Origin: Vibrio ouci
GTDB taxonomy: Bacteria; Pseudomonadota; Gammaproteobacteria; Enterobacterales; Vibrionaceae
Reading direction: 5' to 3'
Assembly (NCBI RefSeq): GCF_004551525.1
Contig: NZ_SATR01000033.1
Location: 1 to 51,494, forward strand
Length of the DNA stretch: 51,494 nt
The notes below the pieces were generated by a model. It searched no databases. It was not told the DNA's origin and saw only the letters and a program-made list of their open reading frames with translations. Each line of letters begins with the position of its first letter. The stretch's first letter is position 1. Position numbers and translations under genes: made by a program. This document shows, one piece after another, positions 34,427 to 44,231 of the stretch.

Positions 34427-35377
34427 ATGAGCAACAAATTAGAGCAACTTCGTAAACTAACGACTGTAGTAGCTGACACTGGTGAAATTGATGCAATCAA
34501 AAAGTACCAGCCAGAAGATGCAACAACTAACCCTTCTCTAATCCTTAAAGCAGCTCAAATCGAAGAGTATGCTCCTCTAATCGATGCTTCAATTGAATAC
34601 GCTAAAGCGCAAAGTGACGACAAAGCACAACAAGTACAAGACACTTGTGACATGCTAGCAGTAAACATCGGTAAAGAAATCCTAAAAACTATCCCTGGCC
34701 GTATCTCTACTGAGGTAGATGCTCGTCTATCTTACGATATGGAAGGCAGCGTAGCGAAAGCACGTCAACTAGTTAAAATGTACAACGATGCAGGTATCAC
34801 TAACGATCGCATCCTTATCAAACTGGCTTCTACTTGGGAAGGTATCCGCGCAGCTGAAATCCTAGAGAAAGAAGGCATCAACTGTAACCTGACTCTACTA
34901 TTCTCATTCGCTCAGGCTCGTGCTTGTGCTGAAGCTGGCGTATTCCTAATCTCTCCATTCGTTGGTCGTATCATGGACTGGTACAAGGCTAAAGAAGGCC
35001 GTGACTTCGAAGCTCAAGAAGATCCAGGCGTACTATCTGTAACTAGCATCTACAACTACTACAAAGAGTACGGCTACAACACTGTAGTTATGGGCGCAAG
35101 CTTCCGTAACATCGGTGAGATCCTAGAGCTAGCTGGCTGTGACCGTCTAACAATCGCTCCTGCACTTCTTGCTGAACTAGAAGCTGCTGAAGGTGAAGTA
35201 GTAGAGAAGCTAGTTGACTCTAAAGGTGCTAAAGAGCGCCCAGCTGCAATGACTCACGCTGAGTTCCTATGGGATCACAACCAAGACCCAATGGCAGTTG
35301 AGAAGCTAGCTGAAGGTATCCGCAACTTCGCAGTTGACCAAGGCAAACTTGAAGCAATGATTGAAGCTAAGCTTTAA
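34427..35377 (+). CDS. talB: Transaldolase
   Basis: 316 residues from ATG 34427 (MSNKLEQLRKL), the exact length of E. coli TalB; longer in-frame starts are rejected. It transfers dihydroxyacetone units between sedoheptulose 7-phosphate and glyceraldehyde 3-phosphate in the pentose phosphate pathway. Motifs: DATTNPSLILKAAQ near the N-terminus and the Schiff-base Lys132 in ILIKLASTWEGI. Codon use is strongly biased (CTA, GAA, GGT), as for highly expressed genes. It is followed by tktB after a hairpin. Confidence 0.97.
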   Translation: MSNKLEQLRKLTTVVADTGEIDAIKKYQPEDATTNPSLILKAAQIEEYAPLIDASIEYAKAQSDDKAQQVQDTCDMLAVNIGKEILKTIPGRISTEVDARLSYDMEGSVAKARQLVKMYNDAGITNDRILIKLASTWEGIRAAEILEKEGINCNLTLLFSFAQARACAEAGVFLISPFVGRIMDWYKAKEGRDFEAQEDPGVLSVTSIYNYYKEYGYNTVVMGASFRNIGEILELAGCDRLTIAPALLAELEAAEGEVVEKLVDSKGAKERPAAMTHAEFLWDHNQDPMAVEKLAEGIRNFAVDQGKLEAMIEAKL

Positions 35378-35391
35378 TCCACAGAATTTAT

Positions 35392-35417
35392 AGAGGGGAA
35401 CGTTTGCGTTCCCCTCT
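35392..35417 (+). terminator. Intercistronic hairpin between talB and tktB
   Basis: Perfect 11-bp stem AGAGGGGAACG / CGTTCCCCTCT with a 4-nt loop, followed by TAACATCCTTTCT. It lies 15 bases past the talB stop and may act as a partial terminator or mRNA stabiliser. Confidence 0.6.
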
Positions 35418-35459
35418 TAACATCCTTTCTAAGAAACAATCTATTAATCGGTATTTATT

Positions 35460-37466
35460 ATGGATCACTCTCTTCAATCAAGAAAGAATCTAGCTAATGC
35501 TATTCGTGCACTAAGCATGGACGGTGTACAACAAGCAAACTCTGGTCACCCAGGCGCACCTATGGGTATGGCTGACATCGCTGAAGTTCTTTGGCGCTCT
35601 CACCTAAACCACAACCCTTCAAACCCAGAGTGGGCTGACCGCGACCGTTTCGTTCTTTCAAACGGCCACGGCTCTATGCTGATTTACTCTCTGCTACACC
35701 TAGCAGGCTACGAACTATCTATCGACGATCTGAAAAACTTCCGTCAGCTACACTCTAAGACACCAGGTCACCCAGAGTACGGTTACGCACCAGGTATCGA
35801 GACAACAACGGGTCCTCTAGGTCAAGGTATCACTAACGCTGTGGGTATGGCGCTAGCTGAGAAGACTCTAGCAGCACAGTTCAACAAAGAAGGTCACGAC
35901 ATCGTTGACCACTTCACTTATGCATTCATGGGTGACGGCTGTCTGATGGAAGGTATCTCTCATGAAGCATGTTCTCTAGCAGGTACGCTAGGTCTTGGTA
36001 AGCTGATCGCTTTCTGGGATGACAACGGTATCTCTATCGATGGTGAAGTTGAAGGTTGGTTCTCTGACGATACACCTAAGCGTTTTGAAGCGTACGGCTG
36101 GCACGTAATCCCAGCAGTAGACGGTCACGACGCTGAAGCGATCAACGCAGCGATCATTGCAGCGAAAGCTGACCCTCGCCCTACTCTAATCTGTACTAAA
36201 ACTATCATCGGTTTCGGTTCACCTAACAAGTCTGGTTCACACGACTGTCACGGTGCACCACTAGGCGCTGAAGAAATTGCAGCTACACGTAAAGAACTTG
36301 GTTGGGAGCACGGTCCTTTTGAAATTCCGTCGGAAATCTACGCAGAGTGGGATGCGAAAGAAGCAGGCGCAGCTAAGGAAGCAGCGTGGAACGAGAAACT
36401 TGCAGCTTATGAAGCAGCACACCCTGAGCTGGCAGCTGAATTCAAACGCCGCGTAAACGGTCAACTACCTGCACAATGGGAAGAGAAAGCAAACCAAATC
36501 ATTGCAGACCTTCAAGCTAACCCAGCAAACATCGCATCACGTAAAGCGTCTCAAAACGCACTAGAAGCGTTCGGTGCTATGCTACCTGAATTCCTAGGCG
36601 GCTCTGCTGACCTTGCACCTTCTAACCTAACTATGTGGTCTGGTTCTAAGTCTGTTTCTGCTGAAGATCCAGCGGGTAACTACATCCACTACGGTGTACG
36701 TGAATTCGGTATGACTGCGATCATGAACGGTATCGCTCTGCACGGTGGTTTCGTGCCATACGGCGCAACGTTCCTAATGTTCATGGAATACGCTCGTAAC
36801 GCAATGCGCATGGCTGCTCTGATGAAAGTTCAGAACATCCAGGTTTACACGCACGACTCTATCGGTCTTGGCGAAGATGGCCCAACTCACCAACCTGTTG
36901 AGCAAATCGCTTCTCTACGTCTAACACCAAACATGAGCACATGGCGCCCATGTGACCAAGTTGAATCTGCAGTGGCTTGGAAACTGGCAATCGAGCGTAA
37001 AGACGGCCCAACGTCGCTAATCTTCTCTCGTCAAAACCTTGCACAGCAAGAGCGTGACGCAGAGCAAGTAGCTAACATCGCTAAGGGTGGTTACATCCTG
37101 AAAGATTGTGAAGGTAAACCTGAGCTAATCCTTATTGCAACTGGTTCTGAAGTTGAGCTAGCGGTTAACGCTGCTGCTGAACTAACAGCTGAAGGTAAGA
37201 AAGTACGCGTAGTCTCTATGCCCGCAACTGACGCATTCGACAAGCAAGATGCGCAGTACCGTGAATCTGTACTTCCATCTGACGTAACAGCACGTATCGC
37301 AGTTGAAGCTGGCATCGCTGACTTCTGGTACAAGTACGTTGGCTTCGGTGGCAAGATCATCGGTATGACAACATTCGGTGAATCTGCTCCAGCAGGCGAA
37401 CTGTTCAAGATGTTCGGTTTTACCACTGAAAACGTAGTGAACACAGCGAAAGAGCTTCTAGCTTAA
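35460..37466 (+). CDS. tktB: Transketolase
   Basis: 668 residues, normal length. It moves two-carbon ketol units in the non-oxidative pentose phosphate pathway using thiamine diphosphate and Mg2+. Seen: SGHPGAPMGMADIAEVLW near residue 27, the ThDP motif GDGCLMEG...DDNGISIDG (about 157-190), SHDCHGAPLG, the transketolase motif GEDGPTHQPVEQ near 470, and the C-terminal domain. The N-terminus starts MDHSLQSRKNL, slightly longer than most. No strong ribosome site precedes the ATG. The second gene of the talB operon, with highly biased codons. The symbol follows usual Vibrio naming. Confidence 0.95.
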   Translation: MDHSLQSRKNLANAIRALSMDGVQQANSGHPGAPMGMADIAEVLWRSHLNHNPSNPEWADRDRFVLSNGHGSMLIYSLLHLAGYELSIDDLKNFRQLHSKTPGHPEYGYAPGIETTTGPLGQGITNAVGMALAEKTLAAQFNKEGHDIVDHFTYAFMGDGCLMEGISHEACSLAGTLGLGKLIAFWDDNGISIDGEVEGWFSDDTPKRFEAYGWHVIPAVDGHDAEAINAAIIAAKADPRPTLICTKTIIGFGSPNKSGSHDCHGAPLGAEEIAATRKELGWEHGPFEIPSEIYAEWDAKEAGAAKEAAWNEKLAAYEAAHPELAAEFKRRVNGQLPAQWEEKANQIIADLQANPANIASRKASQNALEAFGAMLPEFLGGSADLAPSNLTMWSGSKSVSAEDPAGNYIHYGVREFGMTAIMNGIALHGGFVPYGATFLMFMEYARNAMRMAALMKVQNIQVYTHDSIGLGEDGPTHQPVEQIASLRLTPNMSTWRPCDQVESAVAWKLAIERKDGPTSLIFSRQNLAQQERDAEQVANIAKGGYILKDCEGKPELILIATGSEVELAVNAAAELTAEGKKVRVVSMPATDAFDKQDAQYRESVLPSDVTARIAVEAGIADFWYKYVGFGGKIIGMTTFGESAPAGELFKMFGFTTENVVNTAKELLA

Positions 37467-37485
37467 TCAACGTTAGTTATAACGT

Positions 37486-37517
37486 AAAAAGCCCCGCTTA
37501 CTAAAGCGGGGCTTTTT
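37486..37517 (+). terminator. Rho-independent terminator of talB-tktB
   Basis: 14-bp perfect stem AAAAAGCCCCGCTT / AAGCGGGGCTTTTT with a 4-nt loop, ending in a T run. Confidence 0.95.
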
Positions 37518-37660
37518 ATTATTACTATACATATATAACTCAACGTGCCGAGACTAAACAACCTCCTCTGCTAACGTGTAGGCGCAAAGCTGTAATGTCC
37601 CCTCTCAACAAAGCTAAAATGCCCCTTCTAAATTAACCTACCGGTAATTGAGGGGCAAAG

Positions 37661-38962
37661 TTGGAAGGGTATTTAACGTTGAGCCACAAGGAACTCGACC
37701 GTTTAACGGTTATCAAGTCTGTTCATGCCGGCCGTCTTCTCCAGAAGGAGGCGGCTTCCCAGCTTGATCTATCGGTTCGTCAGATCAAACGCCTTCTCGC
37801 ACGATTTCGGGCTGAAGGTGCCAAAGGGCTTATTTCCCGTCACCGAGGCAAGAAGCCTAACAATGCCTATACCGATGCCACCCGGGAAGCTGCTATCCAA
37901 TTGGTACGCGCTCACTATACGGATTTTGGTCCTACTCTTGCCAGCGAAAAGCTCGAAGAACGACATGGGATAAAAATCTCCAGAGAAACACTACGCACTT
38001 GGATGATTGACGCCTCTATCTGGGTGACTAAAGGGAGAAAGAAGGCCCGTATTCACCAAAGACGAAAGCGTCGCTCTCGTCGGGGGGAGCTGATTCAGAT
38101 AGATGGTTCTCCACACGCTTGGTTTGAAGAGCGAGGGGAGTACTGCACACTTATCGTATTTATTGATGATGCAACCAGCGAACTTATGGCCATGAAGTTC
38201 ACTCCAGCGGAAACGACCCAAGCCTATATGGAAACATTGGACGACTATCTGGTCCAACATGGCCGCCCTGTTGCTCTGTATTCGGATAAGCACAGCATTT
38301 TCAGGGTTAGCTACCCTGAGCGTGACGGCGAGCTAACGCAATTCACTCGTGCGATAAAAACACTAGATATTGAACCCATTCATGCCAATAGTGCTCAAGC
38401 CAAAGGCAGAGTCGAGAGAGCCAATGGTATTTTGCAGGACAGGTTGGTTAAGGAATTAAGGCTTCGCGGCATCAGTGATATAGAAACGGCCAATGCTTTT
38501 ATTCCCGAACTCATAGAGCAATACAATAAACGTTTTGCCATTGCTCCGAACAATGACCATGACGCCCACAGGAAGGTATTATACAGCGAGGAAGAAGTGG
38601 AACTCATTTTCTCCATTCATCACCATCGCAAAGTCTCTAAGAACCTCACCTTCCAATATAAAAACAGTGAATACCAGATTACAAATGAGGGCAAAGGCTA
38701 CCGTCTTCGTCATAGCACGGTAACTGTATGTGAATCTTTCAATGGGGAGATAACTGTTCTCAGCGATGGCAGGAAACTAGACTGTCACAAGTTTATTGAA
38801 GGCCCGGAGCCTATCCCGCTGGACGATGAAAAAAGCATCCACCACACGGTAAATAAAGTCACGGCTCGGATAAACTCAGAGTATGCATCAAAGTATGCTC
38901 ACAAACCCAAAGTTGATCACCCATGGCGGTCACGCAATAAAGTTAGAGTGCCAGCCTCTTAA
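37661..38962 (+). mobile_element. ISNCY-type transposase, apparently intact
   Basis: 433 residues from TTG 37661 (TTG 37679 with AAGG upstream is an alternative). N-terminal helix-turn-helix: LLQKEAASQLDLSVRQIKRL. The DDE catalytic core is intact by eye: Asp148 in IQIDGSPHAWFE, Asp209 in ALYSDKHSIFR, Glu252 in AKGRVERANGIL. The layout resembles ISNCY (ISDol1-like) transposases. Upstream bases 37582-37655 hold repeated short motifs (AATGTCCCCTCT, AATGCCCCTTCT) as at some IS ends, but no matching inverted end was found downstream to 39149. The right end may be lost or too diverged. It inserted just past the tktB terminator. Confidence 0.75.
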
Positions 38963-39149
38963 AAGGGTCCTTTGACTAAAAGAACGGTTTGTCACCAAAT
39001 TCTTCTGCGCCTCTTTTCAGCACTGGGCTGAAACAAAGGCATCGATTTCATCGTTGGAAAATAAAGTGCAGTTAACTAAGTAAGCAATAGGAGAAGAACT
39101 GCGACCAGGAAAGTATGTAGTCATATTTAATGATAGATATTAAATATGA

Positions 39150-40409
39150 CTAAAGGTAGGTTGGTATAGGGTTGAATATTAGAAACGGTTTATTACTGTA
39201 CAGGGATGTTAAAACTGTCTTCTCGCTATTTGTACTAATATGCACATATCCTTCTGTAGCCACTACAGGCCTGCGTATTGAGTCTGCAAATTGTTGAGCA
39301 ACTGAACTATGCCCACTTTTAGCGGCTTTACAAGCAGCCAATATAAAAGGTTCTTGATTCCTTTCAGTGAAACCATCTAAACTAGTTATCTTATTCGCCA
39401 CAGAAGTAGGGTTATAAGGCCTTCCTTTAATTAATAGTTTTTCTCCATCAGAGTGCATAAATAAAGCAACAGATCCTTCATTTGGTGAATGATAACCTGC
39501 GACTGGGTTTAAGTTGGAGGTATGTACATTTCTAACCCATATAAAGTCAGCCTCATCAACACTGGATAGAGCCTCACTGATGTGGGTATCCACTCTATTT
39601 TTAAATGCGCTGGGAGCACCACGCCCGCTTAACCCTATGGTTCTAACCCTAGCAATCCTTTTACTGGCAGCAGAAAGTGATTTACCCATCCTGCCCACTC
39701 CCTGACCCACGCCAAAGGTGGCCAGACCGACAATGGCCCCGATACCGGCATTGATACCTGCCTGTCTGACTGGGGTCCTTGCTGCGACGTTAAGCCCAAA
39801 GTCAGCCGCTCCGGAGACAACTGTATCTGCCACGGCCAGACCAACCTGAACACCGGTCTTGGCACCTACAGCAGCCGCACCGAAACCGCCACTGACAAAG
39901 CCTAGTGCCGCACCGATACCTACCTGCTTCCAGTCGAAGCTGTCACCGCTGGCAGCGGCACGGATACCCTCTGCCGCCGCAGATATTCCAGTGCCAACCA
40001 CTGCGCCGAAGACGGCACCGATAATCAGGCTCATGATGGCAAAGTGGCCGCTGGGATCTCTCCTATTGACCGGGTCGCCCAGACAGTAGGCATAGCTGTT
40101 GATACCACCCTTGCCAAACGGACTCATGCTGTCAGCAGCATGAAAACGCATCAACCGGGGGTTATACATCCGGTAGCCATTCCCCAGATGGTAGCAGCCT
40201 GTTACCGGGTCTTTGCGCTCTCCATTAAAGCCAAGAGGGTTGGCAATAAGCGGTGATGCCTTCAGAGAAGGGCTTGCACTTTGTGCCATACCCGAAGAAG
40301 GCAAGAGTGCTGCTGCAGCCATTGCCCCTGTCTGGCCAATAAACTTTCGCCTGCCTGAATTGAATGGAAGCGGAGATAATGACTGGATGCAAGTATCGAT
40401 TTTCTTCAT
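39150..40409 (-). CDS. Compact RHS-core protein with Tat signal and toxin-like C-terminus
   Basis: 419 residues from ATG 40409 (a GTG four codons earlier is possible). Residues 19-44: twin-arginine signal (GRRKFIGQTG, hydrophobic AMAAAALLP, MAQSA). Residues 60-120: the RHS-associated core (DPVTGCYHLGNGYRMYNPRL, FGKGGINSYAYCLGDPVN, RRDPSGH). Residues 124-240: a long Gly/Ala-rich hydrophobic stretch that could span membranes. Residues 260-419: variable C-terminal domain with His319 (LFMHSDGE) and Cys360 (ILAACKAA), reminiscent of a His-Cys peptidase dyad but unproven. Most RHS proteins are over 1000 residues; this keeps only the cap. No immunity-like gene is adjacent. Acquired, beside a transposase. 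Confidence 0.7.
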   Translation of the reverse strand: MKKIDTCIQSLSPLPFNSGRRKFIGQTGAMAAAALLPSSGMAQSASPSLKASPLIANPLGFNGERKDPVTGCYHLGNGYRMYNPRLMRFHAADSMSPFGKGGINSYAYCLGDPVNRRDPSGHFAIMSLIIGAVFGAVVGTGISAAAEGIRAAASGDSFDWKQVGIGAALGFVSGGFGAAAVGAKTGVQVGLAVADTVVSGAADFGLNVAARTPVRQAGINAGIGAIVGLATFGVGQGVGRMGKSLSAASKRIARVRTIGLSGRGAPSAFKNRVDTHISEALSSVDEADFIWVRNVHTSNLNPVAGYHSPNEGSVALFMHSDGEKLLIKGRPYNPTSVANKITSLDGFTERNQEPFILAACKAAKSGHSSVAQQFADSIRRPVVATEGYVHISTNSEKTVLTSLYSNKPFLIFNPIPTYL

Positions 40410-40569
40410 AACTGGAAGCACTTAGTATTCATATAAGATGAACTAGAGATTAGGAATTTAACTAGTAGACAATATTCATGTCTAGGAAAGAGTGACTTAG
40501 GTAGAATTTTAAGGCTTTGGCAATGAAAAAGTTACAAACTTCTCCGTTGTTCATTACTATCAAAAGCTT

Positions 40570-43497
40570 CTACGCATCTAGGGACACTTTAGACTGGCAG
40601 GAAAAGGGACATTTCTGCATTGCGTTGACACCTGCTAACGTTTTATCTTTCAAATACTGAGAACAATCAACCTGATCGCATTGCTCAGGTTCCATATATT
40701 CTTTAGCAAAACGTTCGAAGACACCCGAAGATAAAAACAGCTCAAATAGGTCTGGGTCTAGGTGACCATCTTTCACCATAAAGCTCATGATTTTAATGGA
40801 TTCAGATAAGCTCTTGGCTTTTTTGTACGGGCGATCGGTACTGGTGAGTGCCTCAAATACATCCGCAATTGCGATGATTCGAGCTGTTAATGGCATCTCA
40901 TCTCCCTTTAAACCCATCGGATAACCAGTTCCATTAATCTTTTCGTGGTGCCCACCAGCGATTTTAGCCACATCGTGCATATGTTTAGGAAACGGTAATG
41001 ACTCCAAGATGTTTATTGTCTGGATAATGTGATCGTTAATAATGAACCTGTCTTCGTCTGCTAACGTTCCTCTGCGCGTGGATAAATTGTAGAGTTCACC
41101 TAGGTTGGCTTGGTATTCGGTTGCTTTCAATGTAAATCGTTTTTCATTGACCCGTGGAAAGTCCCAAGGGATTAGATGTTCAGGCAAGTCAGCCAACACC
41201 TGCTCCACTGCGGGCGTCGGTTGCTGGTCTAGGTACCTCTGTTGTTCTATCCAAGACGTACCTTTAGTTTTACATAAGGTTCTAGTCCATGTTTGCTTAG
41301 CGATACTGTCCAAACGACGAATATCAACATCACTCACAAACTCGCCCCCTAAATTAAGGTCAGCTATAAATTCAAAGTCATTATTTACTTGAGTATTATG
41401 CGCATCTAATTGCTCTAAGCTCTTATCCGGCAGTTCACCATAGTGCAGTTTAAATAACTCAATCTCTTTTTCGCGCTTCACAACCTCAAATCGCATACGT
41501 ACTTCATGAATTCGGTTATAAATCGTTTCCAATTTAGTCGCTTTATCAACAATGTGCTCCGGAGTGGTTATTTTTCCACAATCATGGAGCCAACTTGCCA
41601 TTTTCAGCTCTTCCCACTGTTTTTTCGAGAGACTGAAGTTTTTAAACACTTCTTGCTGAGAGTTTTCGGCTGCTTGTGTTAGCCACTCAGTAATGACAGG
41701 AACACGCTGACAGTGATTCCCTGTATATGGTGATTTCCTATCAAGAGAGCTTGCGAATACTTGGATAAATGAATCGAGTAGAGATTTCTGTGCAGCCATC
41801 ATCTCGTGGCTTTCGATCGTAACGGATGTAAAACCGAGTAGAGTCTTTAGATAGTCCTCGTAAGAGTGATAACGTTCAAGTGCGTTGTCTCCTTCAAACA
41901 AAAGTCCAAACGAGCCAATCACACTTCCAGAACGATCCATGAGCGGGATACACACCACTTTGCCACTCCGGTTGCTATCCCAGGAAAGATTAAGTCGCTC
42001 TATATCCTCCGCCTCGAATATCATTATTTTCTTGGCGACAAATAGTTCTTCCATCAAAGTCTTTGCTTCACTGACTCGAAGTGAGCGCGCTGTTGCTTGA
42101 TGCGATTCTAGGCCTTGATACCAAACGTACTTGGGTACCAACATTTCATTATCAGAGTCATACAGGTACAGAAATATTCCACTTGCCTCAACTGCTTTTG
42201 CGGTGTCACGGCACACTAAGCTCAGCACGTCATCTAGGTTCTCTTTGTTCGCGATATTGTTGGTCAAAGAAACAAATTGGCTAATGGTTGACTCTGTAGA
42301 CACTTGGGCCTGATTGAGCTCTTCAATTTCACGTATATAGCTGTGTGGTAGCGTGTTTTCTGCATCAAATTTAAAGCTCTCGATATCTTTAGCTTTACGA
42401 GTTGCCCGTTTTATTGGCTTCGATATGTACATCGAGATGAAGTAAATAATCGGCAATATGAAGAGTAGAATCAGCAAAGATGTGTAGATGGTTTGCTGTT
42501 TTATTAAGAGGCCATTATCAAACAGGTCATCCGCTTTAGCTGCCATGAGCAAATGGAACTGTTGACCATAGGAAGGACGAAACATCACCACGTGCCCAAA
42601 CCACCTTTCACCTTCAAAATCGAACACACCTAATTGTCCATCCCTTTTATTTCGCTCAACAGCGTAAGCGATAACTTTATTTGGTAACGAATCTACATTA
42701 CTCGCTACCTGAGCTTGGGGGTGATTTCGATCTGAGCTATCACTTACCGCAAAGGCTCGCCCCTCTTCATTGTAAAGAACACGAAGAGATGACTCGTTAG
42801 TCAACGTATCCGTTAATGATCGTTGTAAATCTTCTAGTAACACTTCTGCAGTGATCACCACTCCTTGAGCATTTTTTCGATAAATAAAAACGCCCAGTGC
42901 TCCTGATGTAGGGTGTATTGAAGGCTTAGATATTAACGTAATCGTTTCTTGAGCATCACTGAAGTAACTGTGGGACTTATACAAAATAGCCTTACTCGAA
43001 TCGAGTTCTGTGACGAGTTTTAAGTGCTCATCTACCCCTCTAATTCGAATCTTGCCTTTATGGTTGCGCGCAATAATAAATCTGATGCTGGGGTCTAAGT
43101 TAAAACGTTCAGCCATCACTTCATCTTTAACACGCGTGATAGACATCAGATCACCCGATGGATAGAAAAATGAATACGATGAGACGTGGCGAAATTCATT
43201 CAGTAACTGTGCAAGTTGAGGAATACTCTTCTCACGCACCTCAATTTCTGTTGAATTGACAGCGTAACTTTTAGTGAAAGCACCGATGGCAGTAAATGCA
43301 GTCCCATAATGTTCGTTAAGCTGGTGCTGCGTCTCTATGGCTATTCGATTAAACAGCTTAGCATTCGCTTCAAATATGACCTCTGACAGCGCTTTATTTG
43401 TTAGCCAAATTTGAATCCCTGAAGCTAATACAACAACTAGTATAATCACCGTTGTTAAATGTATATGAATTGGTAACACTGCCCGTGTGAAGTTCAT
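40570..43497 (-). CDS. HD-GYP domain c-di-GMP phosphodiesterase with Cache and GAF sensors
   Basis: 975 residues. A membrane helix at about 11-32, a periplasmic Cache-like sensor of about 310 residues, a second helix near 345-365, a HAMP-like stretch, a GAF domain (about 405-570), and a C-terminal HD-GYP domain (about 580-930). HD-GYP residues: HRVPVI, HDCGKI (metal His-Asp), a long charged insertion (about 665-790), then HHEKINGTGYP in place of the usual HHE-x-WDGTGYP and DVFEALTSTDRPYKKA. The insertion between the HD and GYP parts is characteristic of a Vibrio/Shewanella subgroup. It likely hydrolyses c-di-GMP in response to external signals. Confidence 0.9.
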   Translation of the reverse strand: MNFTRAVLPIHIHLTTVIILVVVLASGIQIWLTNKALSEVIFEANAKLFNRIAIETQHQLNEHYGTAFTAIGAFTKSYAVNSTEIEVREKSIPQLAQLLNEFRHVSSYSFFYPSGDLMSITRVKDEVMAERFNLDPSIRFIIARNHKGKIRIRGVDEHLKLVTELDSSKAILYKSHSYFSDAQETITLISKPSIHPTSGALGVFIYRKNAQGVVITAEVLLEDLQRSLTDTLTNESSLRVLYNEEGRAFAVSDSSDRNHPQAQVASNVDSLPNKVIAYAVERNKRDGQLGVFDFEGERWFGHVVMFRPSYGQQFHLLMAAKADDLFDNGLLIKQQTIYTSLLILLFILPIIYFISMYISKPIKRATRKAKDIESFKFDAENTLPHSYIREIEELNQAQVSTESTISQFVSLTNNIANKENLDDVLSLVCRDTAKAVEASGIFLYLYDSDNEMLVPKYVWYQGLESHQATARSLRVSEAKTLMEELFVAKKIMIFEAEDIERLNLSWDSNRSGKVVCIPLMDRSGSVIGSFGLLFEGDNALERYHSYEDYLKTLLGFTSVTIESHEMMAAQKSLLDSFIQVFASSLDRKSPYTGNHCQRVPVITEWLTQAAENSQQEVFKNFSLSKKQWEELKMASWLHDCGKITTPEHIVDKATKLETIYNRIHEVRMRFEVVKREKEIELFKLHYGELPDKSLEQLDAHNTQVNNDFEFIADLNLGGEFVSDVDIRRLDSIAKQTWTRTLCKTKGTSWIEQQRYLDQQPTPAVEQVLADLPEHLIPWDFPRVNEKRFTLKATEYQANLGELYNLSTRRGTLADEDRFIINDHIIQTINILESLPFPKHMHDVAKIAGGHHEKINGTGYPMGLKGDEMPLTARIIAIADVFEALTSTDRPYKKAKSLSESIKIMSFMVKDGHLDPDLFELFLSSGVFERFAKEYMEPEQCDQVDCSQYLKDKTLAGVNAMQKCPFSCQSKVSLDA

Positions 43498-43721
43498 TGA
43501 TTCATTCCCTAAGCCTTTGCTGACTCAATAAAAATAACAACTTTTTATTAGGCTTTTTGAAAACAACAGAAATTCTCACATATGACTCATTGACTTAATT
43601 GATAGTTGTGAGGCATTCGAACATTTTGCTCAATAACAAGTGGGCTTGGAATTTCGGCTATTCCAAATTTACACCCTTAAGCGCTTATTATTCGTCTAAA
43701 GCAATAATTAAGGCTGTACCT

Positions 43722-44228
43722 ATGTCATCCAACAATCATTTACCAACCCATCATCAAGGAACGGACAATAAGCTGACACGGATTGCTAAAACATTTTTAT
43801 CTTACTTTCTTAAGCTGTCGTTAGCTCTAATCACTCTGGTTGGCGCTTCCGTACTGCTTTCTAAACTCGGTACTATTCACGGTAAAGACCTTCCGGAAGA
43901 GTATTTTTCGAATGGCTACCCAACCATTTTGAAACTTTTGGATTCAGAAGCATTCATGGGCTTCATCTTCTTTGTCACCGTCGCGATTCTCGTCTATGTC
44001 GTTTACTTAATGTGGCAACTGCATGAAGTCGCGGTACACCGCGCCGCTAAGATGTCGAGCGCTCATACTCAGATTATTTTTGCCCTGTCACTGTGTGGTT
44101 TGTTCATTGATAAAACATGGTGGGTTCTGGCTATTATTATCGCCTTCGCTCGTTGGGATGTACTAGCAGCAGAGGTATCAAACATCATTCGTAACGGCCG
44201 TAAGCCAGTCACTGAATCTAAGGAATAA
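43722..44228 (+). CDS. Inner-membrane protein paired with HlyD-type adaptor
   Basis: 168 residues from ATG 43722 (MSSNNHLP), with AAGG 9 bases upstream; the frame is open upstream but unlike a coding start. Three hydrophobic segments are seen (about 25-47, 78-100 and 115-140). No named domain recognised. It ends 3 bases before the HlyD gene, a coupling like that of small membrane partners of HlyD-type proteins (for example E. coli YibI with YibH), which is the basis for the guess at a shared transport role. Confidence 0.65.
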   Translation: MSSNNHLPTHHQGTDNKLTRIAKTFLSYFLKLSLALITLVGASVLLSKLGTIHGKDLPEEYFSNGYPTILKLLDSEAFMGFIFFVTVAILVYVVYLMWQLHEVAVHRAAKMSSAHTQIIFALSLCGLFIDKTWWVLAIIIAFARWDVLAAEVSNIIRNGRKPVTESKE

Positions 44229-44231
44229 ATC

